Shown here: piece after piece, positions 17,300 to 26,451 of the stretch
How the letters are laid out: each line of letters starts with the position of its first letter
Position numbering within the stretch: the first letter of the stretch is position 1
Origin: Pseudomonadota bacterium
GTDB taxonomy: Bacteria; Pseudomonadota; Gammaproteobacteria; Burkholderiales; Burkholderiaceae_C
Length of the DNA stretch: 57,158 nt
Assembly: GCA_021792835.1 (NCBI GenBank)
Contig: JAJYTY010000003.1
Coordinates: 1-57,158, forward strand
Direction: 5' to 3'
Made by a program: the position numbers and the translations under genes
Notes under the pieces: model-generated
Told to the model about the DNA's origin: nothing
Database searches by the model: none
Seen by the model: the letters and a program-made list of their open reading frames with translations, nothing else

Positions 17300-17360
17300 T
17301 GTCGTCCCGTCCTTGCCCGCACTCTAACCAGTGCATGCTTGCGCAAGCATGACCGCAAGA

Positions 17361-17414
17361 TGACATCAATGTAATCGACGGGTCATCCGGAGGACAGACT
17401 TCAGATACTAAGTT
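17361..17414 (+). promoter_or_regulatory. copper box 1 with aligned -10
   Basis: TGAC (17361-17364), N5, TGTAA (17370-17374), N7, GTCAT (17382-17386); then 22 bp to the -10-like TAAGTT (17409-17414). An additional TGAC lies 11 bp upstream at 17350. It faces the SHOCT/Spy/rusticyanin-like operon. The same architecture occurs at four other promoters in the island. Confidence 0.72.
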
Positions 17415-17539
17415 GGGTATCAAGCATCCGGAGAGCAGCGCAATGCGCCTCACCAGCGGTAGCAGGCTTAAGGCATGTCAAGGACATCCCGACGACACGG
17501 AGCTACCGTCGGACGCGAACCGATCGAAAGGAGAACATC

Positions 17540-17809
17540 ATGATGTGGTACGGACAACCGGGTGGATGGGGATGGGGCTACGGGATGATGGGCGGCTTCG
17601 GCTGGGTGTTCATGCTGCTGCTGGTCATCGTGGTCGTGGCGCTCGTGGTGGGACTGCTGCGCGACGTGTTCGTCGGCGTGCGCGGGCATCACGGCACGCC
17701 GAAGGCCCCGGGTTCCTCGGCACGAGCCATCCTGGACGAGCGTTATGCGCGGGGCGAGATCGACGCCGACGAGTACAAACGCCGGCGCGCGGATCTGGAC
17801 CTGCCTTGA
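17540..17809 (+). CDS. small SHOCT-domain membrane protein
   Basis: 89 residues preceded by a strong AAAGGAG. The N-terminus is Gly/Met/Tyr/Trp rich (GWGWGYGMMGGFGW), one transmembrane helix follows (about 21-41), and the C-terminal 30 residues are a SHOCT motif (ILDERYARGEIDADEYKRR). SHOCT domains are short C-terminal helices of unknown role, often in membrane proteins. This is the first gene behind copper box 1, so it is probably copper induced. A second SHOCT protein at 23357 has nearly the same C-terminus. Confidence 0.8.
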   Translation: MMWYGQPGGWGWGYGMMGGFGWVFMLLLVIVVVALVVGLLRDVFVGVRGHHGTPKAPGSSARAILDERYARGEIDADEYKRRRADLDLP

Positions 17810-17840
17810 ATCCGATTTTCCGTTCGCAAAGGAGCGAATC

Positions 17841-18560
17841 ATGATCAAGTGGAACAAGCGTCTGGCGCTCGGCCTGGTGGCCGCGCCGGTGATGATCCTC
17901 GGCGCGGCCGCGCTTCCTGCCCTGGCGGCAGGCGCCGCCAGCGCTCCCGCGACGACCACGCAGTCCGACGGGTACGGCCCGGGCTACGGCTACGGTTATG
18001 GCATGGGCCCGGGCATGATGGGCGGCTATGGTCCGAATTACGCGGGCGGTGCCTGGCAGGGTGGAGACGTGGGCGCGCACCCGCGGGGATGGGCACATGG
18101 AGGCTACGGCGGCTACGGCGGCTTCGGCCCCGGCATGATGGGCGGCTATGGCGGCTACGGCCCCGGCATGATGGGAGGCTATGGTGGGGGCTTCGGCCCC
18201 GCGATGATGGCAGGTTACGGCGGCTATGGCATGGGCCCCTGGATGATGGGCGGCTTCGGCGCCTATGGCGGATGGGGCGTGAATCCCCAGCTCAGTGACG
18301 CGCAGCGCACGAAGGTCGTGGGTATCGAGAAGGCCTTGTTCGACAAGCAGTGGCCGCTGATGCAGTCCATGCAGAAGGTCATGTTCGAGTCCTGGGGGCA
18401 GGCCGCCGACGGCAAGCTCGATGTCGACGCGATCATGAAGCGCGCCACGGCGCTGTCGCAAGTGCGCCTGCAGATGCTGCGCAACCGCCTCGAGGCGGCC
18501 AAACAGATCGACGCGGTGCTGACGCCGCAGCAGCGCGACAGCATCGGCGACGCGCCGTGA
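17841..18560 (+). CDS. Spy/CpxP-like periplasmic protein with Gly/Tyr/Met-rich repeats
   Basis: ATG at 17841 follows AAAGGAG and gives 239 residues with a Sec signal peptide (cleavage near ALA-AG, about residue 30). Residues about 45-150 are low complexity, made of repeated GYGGYG and GPGMMGGYG units. The C-terminal 90 residues form a helical domain with two LTxxQ-type motifs (LSDAQR, LTPQQR), as in Spy/CpxP/ZraP-like chaperones and metal sensors. It probably acts in the periplasm as a stress chaperone or metal buffer. The Met-rich repeats could bind Cu(I). It is second in the operon behind copper box 1, 31 bp after the SHOCT gene. Confidence 0.78.
   Translation: MIKWNKRLALGLVAAPVMILGAAALPALAAGAASAPATTTQSDGYGPGYGYGYGMGPGMMGGYGPNYAGGAWQGGDVGAHPRGWAHGGYGGYGGFGPGMMGGYGGYGPGMMGGYGGGFGPAMMAGYGGYGMGPWMMGGFGAYGGWGVNPQLSDAQRTKVVGIEKALFDKQWPLMQSMQKVMFESWGQAADGKLDVDAIMKRATALSQVRLQMLRNRLEAAKQIDAVLTPQQRDSIGDAP
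17976..18276 (+). repeat. in-frame GGCTACGGC-type tandem repeats
   Basis: About 300 bp of imperfect repeats encoding GYG and GPGMMGGYG units inside the Spy-like gene. Codon variation between units shows that the repeat is maintained at protein level. Such a tract may change length by slippage. Confidence 0.75.
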
Positions 18561-18682
18561 GTCCGCTCCCGCCGGGGCGGCCCGCGCGGGGACGAACACC
18601 CCGCTTGCCGGCCCGGCGGAACCTCGTCGAACCCTGTTGTTCTTCGGGGCGCATGATGGAACTCGCCAAACTGGAGCATGGA

Positions 18683-19378
18683 ATGAAACCGACGATCAGG
18701 CACCGCGTGCGCGGCGCTGTCGTGATGGCGGCCCTGCTGGCCGCGTCCTGGGGTACCGGCGCCCAGGCACAAATGGCCGGTGGAGGCTACGGAGCTTACG
18801 GCGGCATGATGGGGGGAGGCATGATGGGCGGCGGCATGATGGCTTTCGCCCAGTCCGACCGGCCCGTCGAGCCCGGCTGGGGCGGGGCGGTGCTGGATTA
18901 CGCGCAGGTGCGTGACTTCCTTGCCCGCAGCGCGCAGGGCGCCCGGGTGGATGCCCGCGCGAACACGGTGACCTACAGCGGCCGTGACGTGCGCATCGCG
19001 ATGGTCGCGGTGCAGCCCGGTCACCCGGACCAGACCTTCGAGGTGGCCGGATTGACCAACCCGACGCTGGTGGTTCCTCGCGGTGCCACCGTGCGCATCG
19101 ACCTGGTCAACATGGACTACGGGCGCAACATGGAGCACGGGTTGATCATCACCCCGGTTCCGCCGCCTTATCCCTATATGTCCATGATGGCGACCGGCCC
19201 AGGGCTGGTGCAGCTCGAGCCCTTGCTGCCGTGGCGCAGCGCAAGCCGCTTGCAGGCTGCAAGCTACGCGGAGCTTTCCACCAGCTTCGTCGCCGGCGAA
19301 CCGGGAACGTACTGGTACGTGTGTCCGACACCGGAGCATGCCGAGAAGGGCATGGTTGGCCGCTTTATCGTCCGGTGA
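18683..19378 (+). CDS. rusticyanin-like blue copper protein
   Basis: The start at 18683 has GGAG six bases upstream and gives a clean signal peptide (cleaved near GAQAQ, residue 30); the ATG pair at 18653 has none. The 231 residues contain a Gly/Met insert (GGMMGGGMMGGGMM, about 40-53) and then a cupredoxin fold. Internal blocks match rusticyanin: NTVTYSG, TNPTLVVPRGATV and GTYWYVCPTPEHAEKGMVGRF. The type-1 copper ligands are His152, Cys214, His219 and Met224, with the Cys+5/+10 spacing of rusticyanin. Rusticyanin carries electrons in iron-oxidising acidophiles. In this copper-inducible operon a buffering or electron-transfer role in copper stress is equally possible. Confidence 0.85.
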   Translation: MKPTIRHRVRGAVVMAALLAASWGTGAQAQMAGGGYGAYGGMMGGGMMGGGMMAFAQSDRPVEPGWGGAVLDYAQVRDFLARSAQGARVDARANTVTYSGRDVRIAMVAVQPGHPDQTFEVAGLTNPTLVVPRGATVRIDLVNMDYGRNMEHGLIITPVPPPYPYMSMMATGPGLVQLEPLLPWRSASRLQAASYAELSTSFVAGEPGTYWYVCPTPEHAEKGMVGRFIVR

Positions 19379-19428
19379 TGCCCGCGAGCGGCCTGCCCGG
19401 CGGCGGTATCGCAGACGCCGCGCAAATC

Positions 19429-19482
19429 TGACGGAATTGTCATCGCACGGTCATCGACGTGTCGGGAGGCCAGCGCGATCAT
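19429..19482 (+). promoter_or_regulatory. copper box 2 with aligned -10
   Basis: TGAC (19429-19432), N5, TGTCA (19438-19442), N7, GTCAT (19450-19454); 22 bp later GATCAT (19477-19482). It precedes the secreted protein gene at 19545. It agrees with box 3 almost base for base across the TCATCGC-CGGTCAT core. Confidence 0.7.
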
Positions 19483-19544
19483 GTTCCGAAACGCAGGTGC
19501 AGCGCGCCTGTCCGCATCCCTGATTCGTCCGGAGATCGACGACC

Positions 19545-20000
19545 ATGCAAGTCTCACGAAGCCTTTCCCTGGACTCCATTCGGCGTGTCGCCGCGACGCT
19601 GGCGCTTGCCGGCATGGCGGGCGCGGCGCTGTTCTGGGTGCCCAAGGCTCATGCCACGCAGTTCGTGGTGCCCGATGAACCTCGCATTCCTGCCGGTGCC
19701 CCGATCCGTAGCTGGGCCGACAATGGCCAAGCGGGGCTGTCGCTGCTGCAGATCATCGACGGCATCGCGCTGCCGCGCGGAGCGACGCTGCGCGGGACCG
19801 TGACCAGCGACACGAACTGTGCGCCCGACGCACGGGGCCTGAGCCATTGCCACAACGGGATCGACCTCGACAACGGCATGCGCATCGTGGTGGTCCACAC
19901 CCACGCGATGATGCAGCACCCCTGCCTGAAACCGGGGCAGCGCATCACGGTCACCGGTTTTTCGGGCACCTGGATCACGGCGCGCACGGCAGGGGCGTAG
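19545..20000 (+). CDS. secreted Cys/His-containing protein of unknown function
   Basis: 151 residues with a Sec signal peptide (cleavage near AHA-TQ, about residue 38). The mature part contains C-APDARGLSH-CH and HTHAMMQHPC, a pattern of Cys, His and Met that could form one metal site or a disulfide. I do not recognise the family. It stands alone behind copper box 2, which suggests a periplasmic copper-binding or copper-sensing role, but that is an inference from context. A ribosome site (GGAG) lies 11 bp upstream of the start. Confidence 0.75.
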   Translation: MQVSRSLSLDSIRRVAATLALAGMAGAALFWVPKAHATQFVVPDEPRIPAGAPIRSWADNGQAGLSLLQIIDGIALPRGATLRGTVTSDTNCAPDARGLSHCHNGIDLDNGMRIVVVHTHAMMQHPCLKPGQRITVTGFSGTWITARTAGA

Positions 20001-20048
20001 CCGCTGCGCGGTGCCCTCGCGGGGTCACCGGCCGCCCGACGGCCGCGC

Positions 20049-20309
20049 TTACCTTGCACTGGCCTGCCGGGCGTGGACCCGGCCCACGAGCTCATCGACG
20101 GCCTGCAGGAAACGTTCGTCGGTCGGGATCTGTGCAAGATCGCCCGAGACCTCGCAGCTTCCTTGCACGGCCATGGTTGGAACACCGTCGATGCCATGGT
20201 CCTTCATCATCTGCGAGGCGCGTCGGGCCTGCATGGCCACGCCGAAGGCGTTGAAGGTCGCGAGGAAGGTCTGCCCAGCCCGGCTGCGAGGCGGCGGGCC
20301 CTCGAACAT
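20049..20309 (-). pseudogene. truncated DsbA remnant (C-terminal part only)
   Basis: The frame encodes 86 residues matching the C-terminal half of thiol:disulfide oxidase DsbA, including FLATFNAFGVAMQARRASQ and the cis-Pro loop region GIDGVPTMAV. The N-terminal thioredoxin half with the CxxC site is missing. The frame closes upstream within 25 bp, and copper box 3 starts at the same point. It is therefore a non-functional remnant truncated when the copA promoter region was joined here. Conceivably it reads as a short peptide, but no ribosome site is seen. Confidence 0.7.
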
Positions 20310-20362
20310 GACAGGATCGTCATCGCCCGGTCATGTGCCCGATGGAAATCAATGCCTAGACT
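20309..20362 (+). promoter_or_regulatory. copper box 3 with aligned -10
   Basis: TGAC (20309-20312), N5, CGTCA (20318-20322), N7, GTCAT (20330-20334); 22 bp later TAGACT (20357-20362). It drives the copper ATPase operon. The start codon is about 108 bp downstream of the -10. Confidence 0.75.
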
Positions 20363-20469
20363 GTAGATGATCAGCCAATGAGTCGAGGCTACGGGTGAGC
20401 CTGCGATCGCGGACCCCGCGCCGCCTGGATGCGCGAGGGTCGACGCGATCCCGATCAGGAGGGAACACG

Positions 20470-22842
<2,373 letters not shown>

Positions 22843-22904
22843 GGCCGCGAGGGGCGAAGCGGCAACATGCATGCGTCCATCCAGGCCCATACGAGGAGAG
22901 TGTC

Positions 22905-23300
22905 ATGAGTTCCTACGTTTTCAGCGTCCAGAGCCCGAAGGGCTTCGAGTCCACCGTGCAGGCCGTCACCGACGCGCTCAAGCAGGAGGGTTTCGGCGTG
23001 CTGACCACGATCGACGTGCAGGCCACGCTCAAGGCCAAGCTCGGCGTGGAGCAACGCCCGTACGTGATTCTCGGGACCTGCAACCCCCATTTCGCGCACC
23101 AGGCCCTGCAGGTCGACCCGGACATCGGCGCCTTGCTTCCCTGCAATGTGGTCGTGCGGGAGGAACCCGATGCAACGGTCCATGTCGTGTTCATGGATCC
23201 GCAGGCGGTGCTGGGCATGGTCGCCCGGCCGGAAATCGAGAATCTGGGTAGGGAGGTTCGTTCGAGGTTGCAGCGCGTGGCCGAGTCGCTGCGCGGCTGA
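22905..23300 (+). CDS. DUF302 domain protein
   Basis: 131 residues preceded by GAGGAGAG. The whole length is a DUF302 domain (ferredoxin-like beta/alpha fold), with the family blocks TVQAVTDALKQEGFGVLTTIDVQ and CNP.FAHQAL and ALLPCNVVVRE. No signal peptide is present, so it is cytoplasmic. DUF302 proteins are common beside copper ATPases and thiol/sulfur genes; the biochemical role is unknown. The two conserved Cys (in TCNP and LPCN) could bind metal. It lies 62 bp after the ATPase in the same orientation. Confidence 0.85.
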   Translation: MSSYVFSVQSPKGFESTVQAVTDALKQEGFGVLTTIDVQATLKAKLGVEQRPYVILGTCNPHFAHQALQVDPDIGALLPCNVVVREEPDATVHVVFMDPQAVLGMVARPEIENLGREVRSRLQRVAESLRG

Positions 23301-23356
23301 CACACGCAGACGATCGCTTGAGGCTCGGACACTGGCTAAAGGGAGGTTGGTTCGAA

Positions 23357-23551
23357 ATGTTCATACTGTTCATCGTGGTGATCGTGCTGGGCTTGTGGAT
23401 CCTGCGCAGCCAGTGGCATGGGCAGGACAAGGGCGCGGAACATGGCGGCGCGGAACTCAGCGGCGCTCGTGACATCCTCGACCGCCGCTACGCCAGCGGC
23501 GAAATCGATGCCGACGAATACGCTCAAAGACGTGCCACCCTCGGCCTGTGA
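23357..23551 (+). CDS. small SHOCT-domain membrane protein, second copy
   Basis: ATG at 23357 follows GGGAGG at proper spacing; an in-frame TTG at 23318 is less likely. The 64 residues have one transmembrane helix (about 2-18) and a C-terminal SHOCT motif (ILDRRYASGEIDADEYAQRR) almost identical to the protein at 17540. It probably belongs to the copper ATPase operon (57 bp after DUF302). Function is unknown. Confidence 0.78.
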   Translation: MFILFIVVIVLGLWILRSQWHGQDKGAEHGGAELSGARDILDRRYASGEIDADEYAQRRATLGL

Positions 23552-23623
23552 GGTACCACGAATCGTGTGGCGAGCAGGAGCAGGGGCGCGCAAGCTCCGC
23601 GATTGCGGCGCCTGGAGATCCCC

Positions 23624-23878
23624 ATGACTGTGCACATGCGCATCGCCCGGCTGATGACCCTGCTGGCGCTGTGCATCGCGTTCGCCGTTCCGGCGCTGGC
23701 GCGTGGGGGAGGGGGATTTCACTTCCGATCGTCGGGGTTTCATGCATGGCGCATTCCCTCGCCGCGCGAGCGCGGGTTCGCTGCCGGCTTTCGTCCGCGA
23801 ACCGCCGAGCGGTCATCTGTCGCGCGCACGCGGGCGTCGAGACCGCGCGTGCGCCGGTGCCCTCGACGGCGGATATGA
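23624..23878 (+). CDS. small secreted Arg/Gly-rich protein, hypothetical
   Basis: ATG at 23624 follows CTGGAG. The 84 residues begin with a convincing signal peptide (MTVHMRIARLMTLLALCIAF..., cleavage near ALA-RG, about residue 26) and continue as a basic Gly/Arg/Ser-rich mature peptide. I recognise no family. Its stop codon overlaps copper box 4 (TGAC at 23876). The Arg-rich tail is typical of non-coding frames in high-GC DNA, so the C-terminal part may not be real. Confidence 0.45.
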   Translation: MTVHMRIARLMTLLALCIAFAVPALARGGGGFHFRSSGFHAWRIPSPRERGFAAGFRPRTAERSSVARTRASRPRVRRCPRRRI

Positions 23879-23929
23879 CCGCAACGTAACCCGCGCGTCA
23901 TCTTCGCGTTCGCAGCCGTGGCCTACAGT
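23876..23929 (+). promoter_or_regulatory. copper box 4 with aligned -10
   Basis: TGAC (23876-23879), N5, CGTAA (23885-23889), N7, GTCAT (23897-23901); 22 bp later TACAGT (23924-23929). It is the most divergent of the five in the middle half-site. It drives the YHS/MFS/DUF3141 operon. Confidence 0.65.
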
Positions 23930-24003
23930 TGATCGCAACAACGGCAGGCTCGCGTGGGTCGCCCCCGGGAGGGGCGGAACGCCACAACCGAATGGAGGTC
24001 GAA

Positions 24004-24378
24004 ATGCAATGGCTTGAACAGAACTGGCTCTTCGTACTGCTCGGTGCGGGAGTGATCTTCTTCATGATGCGCGGTGGCGGCATGGGCTGCGGCATGGGGG
24101 GCAGCGGACACGGCGGGCACGGCGACGGGCAGGGCGGCAGCCCTGGCGGCGCTTCGCCGCACGACCATGGCCCGGCGCCGATGCAGGCGCAGGCGCAGGC
24201 TGTCGATCCGGTGAGCGGCCGCCCGGTGGACCCTTCCACCGCGGTCAGCACCGTCTATCGGGGCATGCCCGTGTACTTCGAATCACGCGAGAACCGCGAC
24301 CAATTCGAAGCCACTCCCGGGCAGTTCGCGCTGCCGCAGGCGCGGCAGCCCCAGTCTCACCGCCACGGCGGTTGCTGA
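24004..24378 (+). CDS. membrane-anchored YHS-like protein lacking the YHS cysteines
   Basis: ATG at 24004 has GGAGGT four bases upstream. The 124 residues show one N-terminal transmembrane helix (about 7-24, FVLLGAGVIFFMMRGGG), a Gly/His/Met-rich linker (GMGCGMGGSGHGGHGDG), and a YHS-like domain (about 60-105: DPVSGRPVDPS...YRGMPVYFES.ENRDQFEATP). In a normal YHS domain the first motif is DPVCGM and a second Cys follows YYFCS; here both positions are Ser or other residues. The His/Met linker may bind copper instead. It is the first gene behind copper box 4. Confidence 0.75.
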   Translation: MQWLEQNWLFVLLGAGVIFFMMRGGGMGCGMGGSGHGGHGDGQGGSPGGASPHDHGPAPMQAQAQAVDPVSGRPVDPSTAVSTVYRGMPVYFESRENRDQFEATPGQFALPQARQPQSHRHGGC

Positions 24379-24486
24379 GGGAGCGGAATGGGCTGCGCCG
24401 GGGCGGCAAGCGGCAAGCGCACCGGGGCAGGCCACGGCGGGCGCCGGCCTTCAGGCGCGATGCGTGAACTCACCAAGGAGTACGAG

Positions 24487-24705
24487 ATGAAGACCAAGGA
24501 TCCGGTTTGCGGCATGGATATCGATTCCACCGCGGCCTTCGCCACCGAGCATCACGGCGGCCAGACCTACTACCTGTGCTCGGCGTCGTGCCGCGACAAG
24601 TTCCGCCAGGATCCTGCCCGCTACGTGCAGGCGGAACAGCCCGCAGCCGCGCACGCGGGCGGCAGCGGGCACGCCGAACACTCGGGGCACGGCTGCTGCA
24701 AGTAG
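24487..24705 (+). CDS. YHS-domain metal-binding protein
   Basis: AAGGAG six bases before ATG 24487 fixes the start; 72 residues. The YHS domain is canonical: KDPVCGMDID at the N-terminus and YYLCSASCRDKF (about 30-41), giving three Cys for metal binding. The C-terminus is His/Gly rich and ends HGCCK. There is no signal peptide, so it is cytoplasmic, perhaps a copper chaperone or buffer that feeds the ATPase. Such small YHS proteins accompany copA-type genes in many proteobacteria. Confidence 0.85.
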   Translation: MKTKDPVCGMDIDSTAAFATEHHGGQTYYLCSASCRDKFRQDPARYVQAEQPAAAHAGGSGHAEHSGHGCCK

Positions 24706-24712
24706 GCCGGCG

Positions 24713-25990
24713 ATGAGAAACCCCAGCTTCCGTGCAGGCGCCGCTTCCCGGGGCGACATCCGGCGAGCCAGCGGCCACGGCGTGAGCCGCATGGCCCTGG
24801 CCGTGCTGCTGGCCGCCGCTTTCGTGCAGGCGCTCGGATACAGCGCGTGGATGCCCCTGCTGCCCCTCTATCTGCGCAGCTACGTCGCGCCGGGAAGCAC
24901 GACCGAGATCGCAGGCAACGTGGGGCTGCTCAGCGGAGCCTATACCCTGGCCTTGTTCGCCAGCGCGGCGTGGTGGGGGCGTCTTTCGGACCGGCACGGT
25001 CGGCGCCTGATACTGATGGGCGGATTCGCCGTCTACCTTGCCGGCATGTTCGGCTCCGCCCTGGCCGCGAGCCTGGCGCAGGCCTACACGGCCCGTATCC
25101 TGTCGGGCGTGGGTGCCGCCGCGGTGATCCCGGCGGCGCAGGCCTATCTGGCCGACGCTAGCGACCGCCCGGCGCGCAATCGCCGATTCGCCCTGCTGGC
25201 CAGCGCCAGTTTCATCGGCTTTGTCACCGGCCCGCTGCTCGGCACATGGCTGGCCGGGCCGGTGATGGGCATGAGCACGCAGGCCATGCCCTGGATGGTG
25301 AAACTGCCCCTGGCGGCCGTGGCCGTGCTGGGGGTCATGCTCCTGCCCCTGCTGGCGTGGAGCCTGCGCGCGCCGGGGCCCCGGGCCATCGAGGAGGCGG
25401 GCGCCACGTCTGCCGTGCGCGACCGGCGTTTCGCATGGACCAGCATGATCCTGGCAGGCTTCGCCGCCTATGCGGTCGGCAGCTTCGAGACCGGCTTCAA
25501 TCTGCTTGGTGCGATGCGCCTGGGAGCAGCCGTCGGAGCCGTCGCCTTGTTGTTCGTCGCGTGCAGCGGCTTCATGCTGGTAGCTCAGGGGCTGCTCGCC
25601 TGGGGCCCGCTGCGCGAGCGCTTCGAGCGTCGCTGGATGGCCGCGGTGTTGGCGGTTGGCGCGGGCTTCATGCTGGCGGCGCCACGCATGCCGAGCATGC
25701 TGTCGCTGGGCATGACGGTCGCAGCCGTGGCGCTGAGCATCGGCCTGGTCGCGCCTTCGCTGGCCTACGCCTTGCTGGACCATGACCCGGGGGCCAAGGG
25801 CGCCAAGCTCGGCCGCCTGGCCGCTGCGGGCAACCTGGGGCAGGCCCTGGGTGCCTTCGTCTCGGGGGGGCTGTTCACCTTGCGTCCCGAAGCGCCGTTC
25901 GTGGCGGCCGCGATCTTGCTGCTGGGCGGATCCGCGGGCGCTTGGCTGTACTGGAGACCGCGCACGCCTGCGCGCGTCGAGGCTTCGTGA
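24713..25990 (+). CDS. MFS transporter (12 TM) in the copper operon
   Basis: 425 residues, starting 7 bp after the YHS gene. Twelve hydrophobic segments are seen, with the MFS loop 2-3 motif GRLSDRHGRR (about 84-93). Family: DHA1-like major facilitator. The substrate is unknown. Placement between a YHS protein and DUF5676/DUF3141 genes under a copper box suggests export of copper, a copper complex or a metallophore. No ligand-specific motif could be recognised. Confidence 0.85.
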   Translation: MRNPSFRAGAASRGDIRRASGHGVSRMALAVLLAAAFVQALGYSAWMPLLPLYLRSYVAPGSTTEIAGNVGLLSGAYTLALFASAAWWGRLSDRHGRRLILMGGFAVYLAGMFGSALAASLAQAYTARILSGVGAAAVIPAAQAYLADASDRPARNRRFALLASASFIGFVTGPLLGTWLAGPVMGMSTQAMPWMVKLPLAAVAVLGVMLLPLLAWSLRAPGPRAIEEAGATSAVRDRRFAWTSMILAGFAAYAVGSFETGFNLLGAMRLGAAVGAVALLFVACSGFMLVAQGLLAWGPLRERFERRWMAAVLAVGAGFMLAAPRMPSMLSLGMTVAAVALSIGLVAPSLAYALLDHDPGAKGAKLGRLAAAGNLGQALGAFVSGGLFTLRPEAPFVAAAILLLGGSAGAWLYWRPRTPARVEAS

Positions 25991-26003
25991 AAGGAGTGCG
26001 TTG

Positions 26004-26435
26004 ATGATGGCTTCGTGGCTCTATTACTTGCTGGTCGCAGGACTCTTCGTGCTGCTCATGCGCTTCGGCTGCGGCGCCCACGTGATGGGCCGCAGTCCCA
26101 AGCGTCAGCCGCCCGACATGCCGGCGGCCCCGCCCGGTGAAGCAGGCCTGAGCGTCCCGGCCCATGTTTCGCGGCCCGCATGCCTGCCCGTGGTCGCACT
26201 GGGCATGAGCCTCGGGCTGTTCCTGGCGTTGACTTTCGTGGCCTGTGTGGGTTTCGACCTGTTGTTTCCCGCGCAGGCCATGGCCAAGGTGTGGATGCCG
26301 CTGCTGCCGGGCTTCACCTGGCTGAGCTGGGGCAGCTTCCTGCTCGGGGTACTCGAGAGCGTGGCCTACGGCTGGTACGTCGCGCTGATCTTCGGGCCCT
26401 TGTACAACTATTTCTCGTCCGCCATGGCTGGTTGA
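26004..26435 (+). CDS. membrane protein: DUF2933-like N-terminus with DUF5676-like C-terminus
   Basis: ATG 26004 behind AAAGGAG; 143 residues. The N-terminal helix and FGCGAHVMG loop resemble short DUF2933 proteins. The C-terminal two helices (PLLPGFTWLSWGSFLLG...ESVAYGWYVALIFGPLYN) match DUF5676. The two are usually separate small proteins near copper ATPases, so this looks like a fusion. Four Cys and the GCGAH motif might bind metal at the membrane face. The role is unknown. Confidence 0.7.
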   Translation: MMASWLYYLLVAGLFVLLMRFGCGAHVMGRSPKRQPPDMPAAPPGEAGLSVPAHVSRPACLPVVALGMSLGLFLALTFVACVGFDLLFPAQAMAKVWMPLLPGFTWLSWGSFLLGVLESVAYGWYVALIFGPLYNYFSSAMAG

Positions 26436-26451
26436 AGCCGGTCGCCTCGTC

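Noticed and set aside
17976..18276. CRISPR-like or satellite repeat
   Set aside because: The repeats are in frame within a coding gene, have no unique spacers, and vary at third codon positions.
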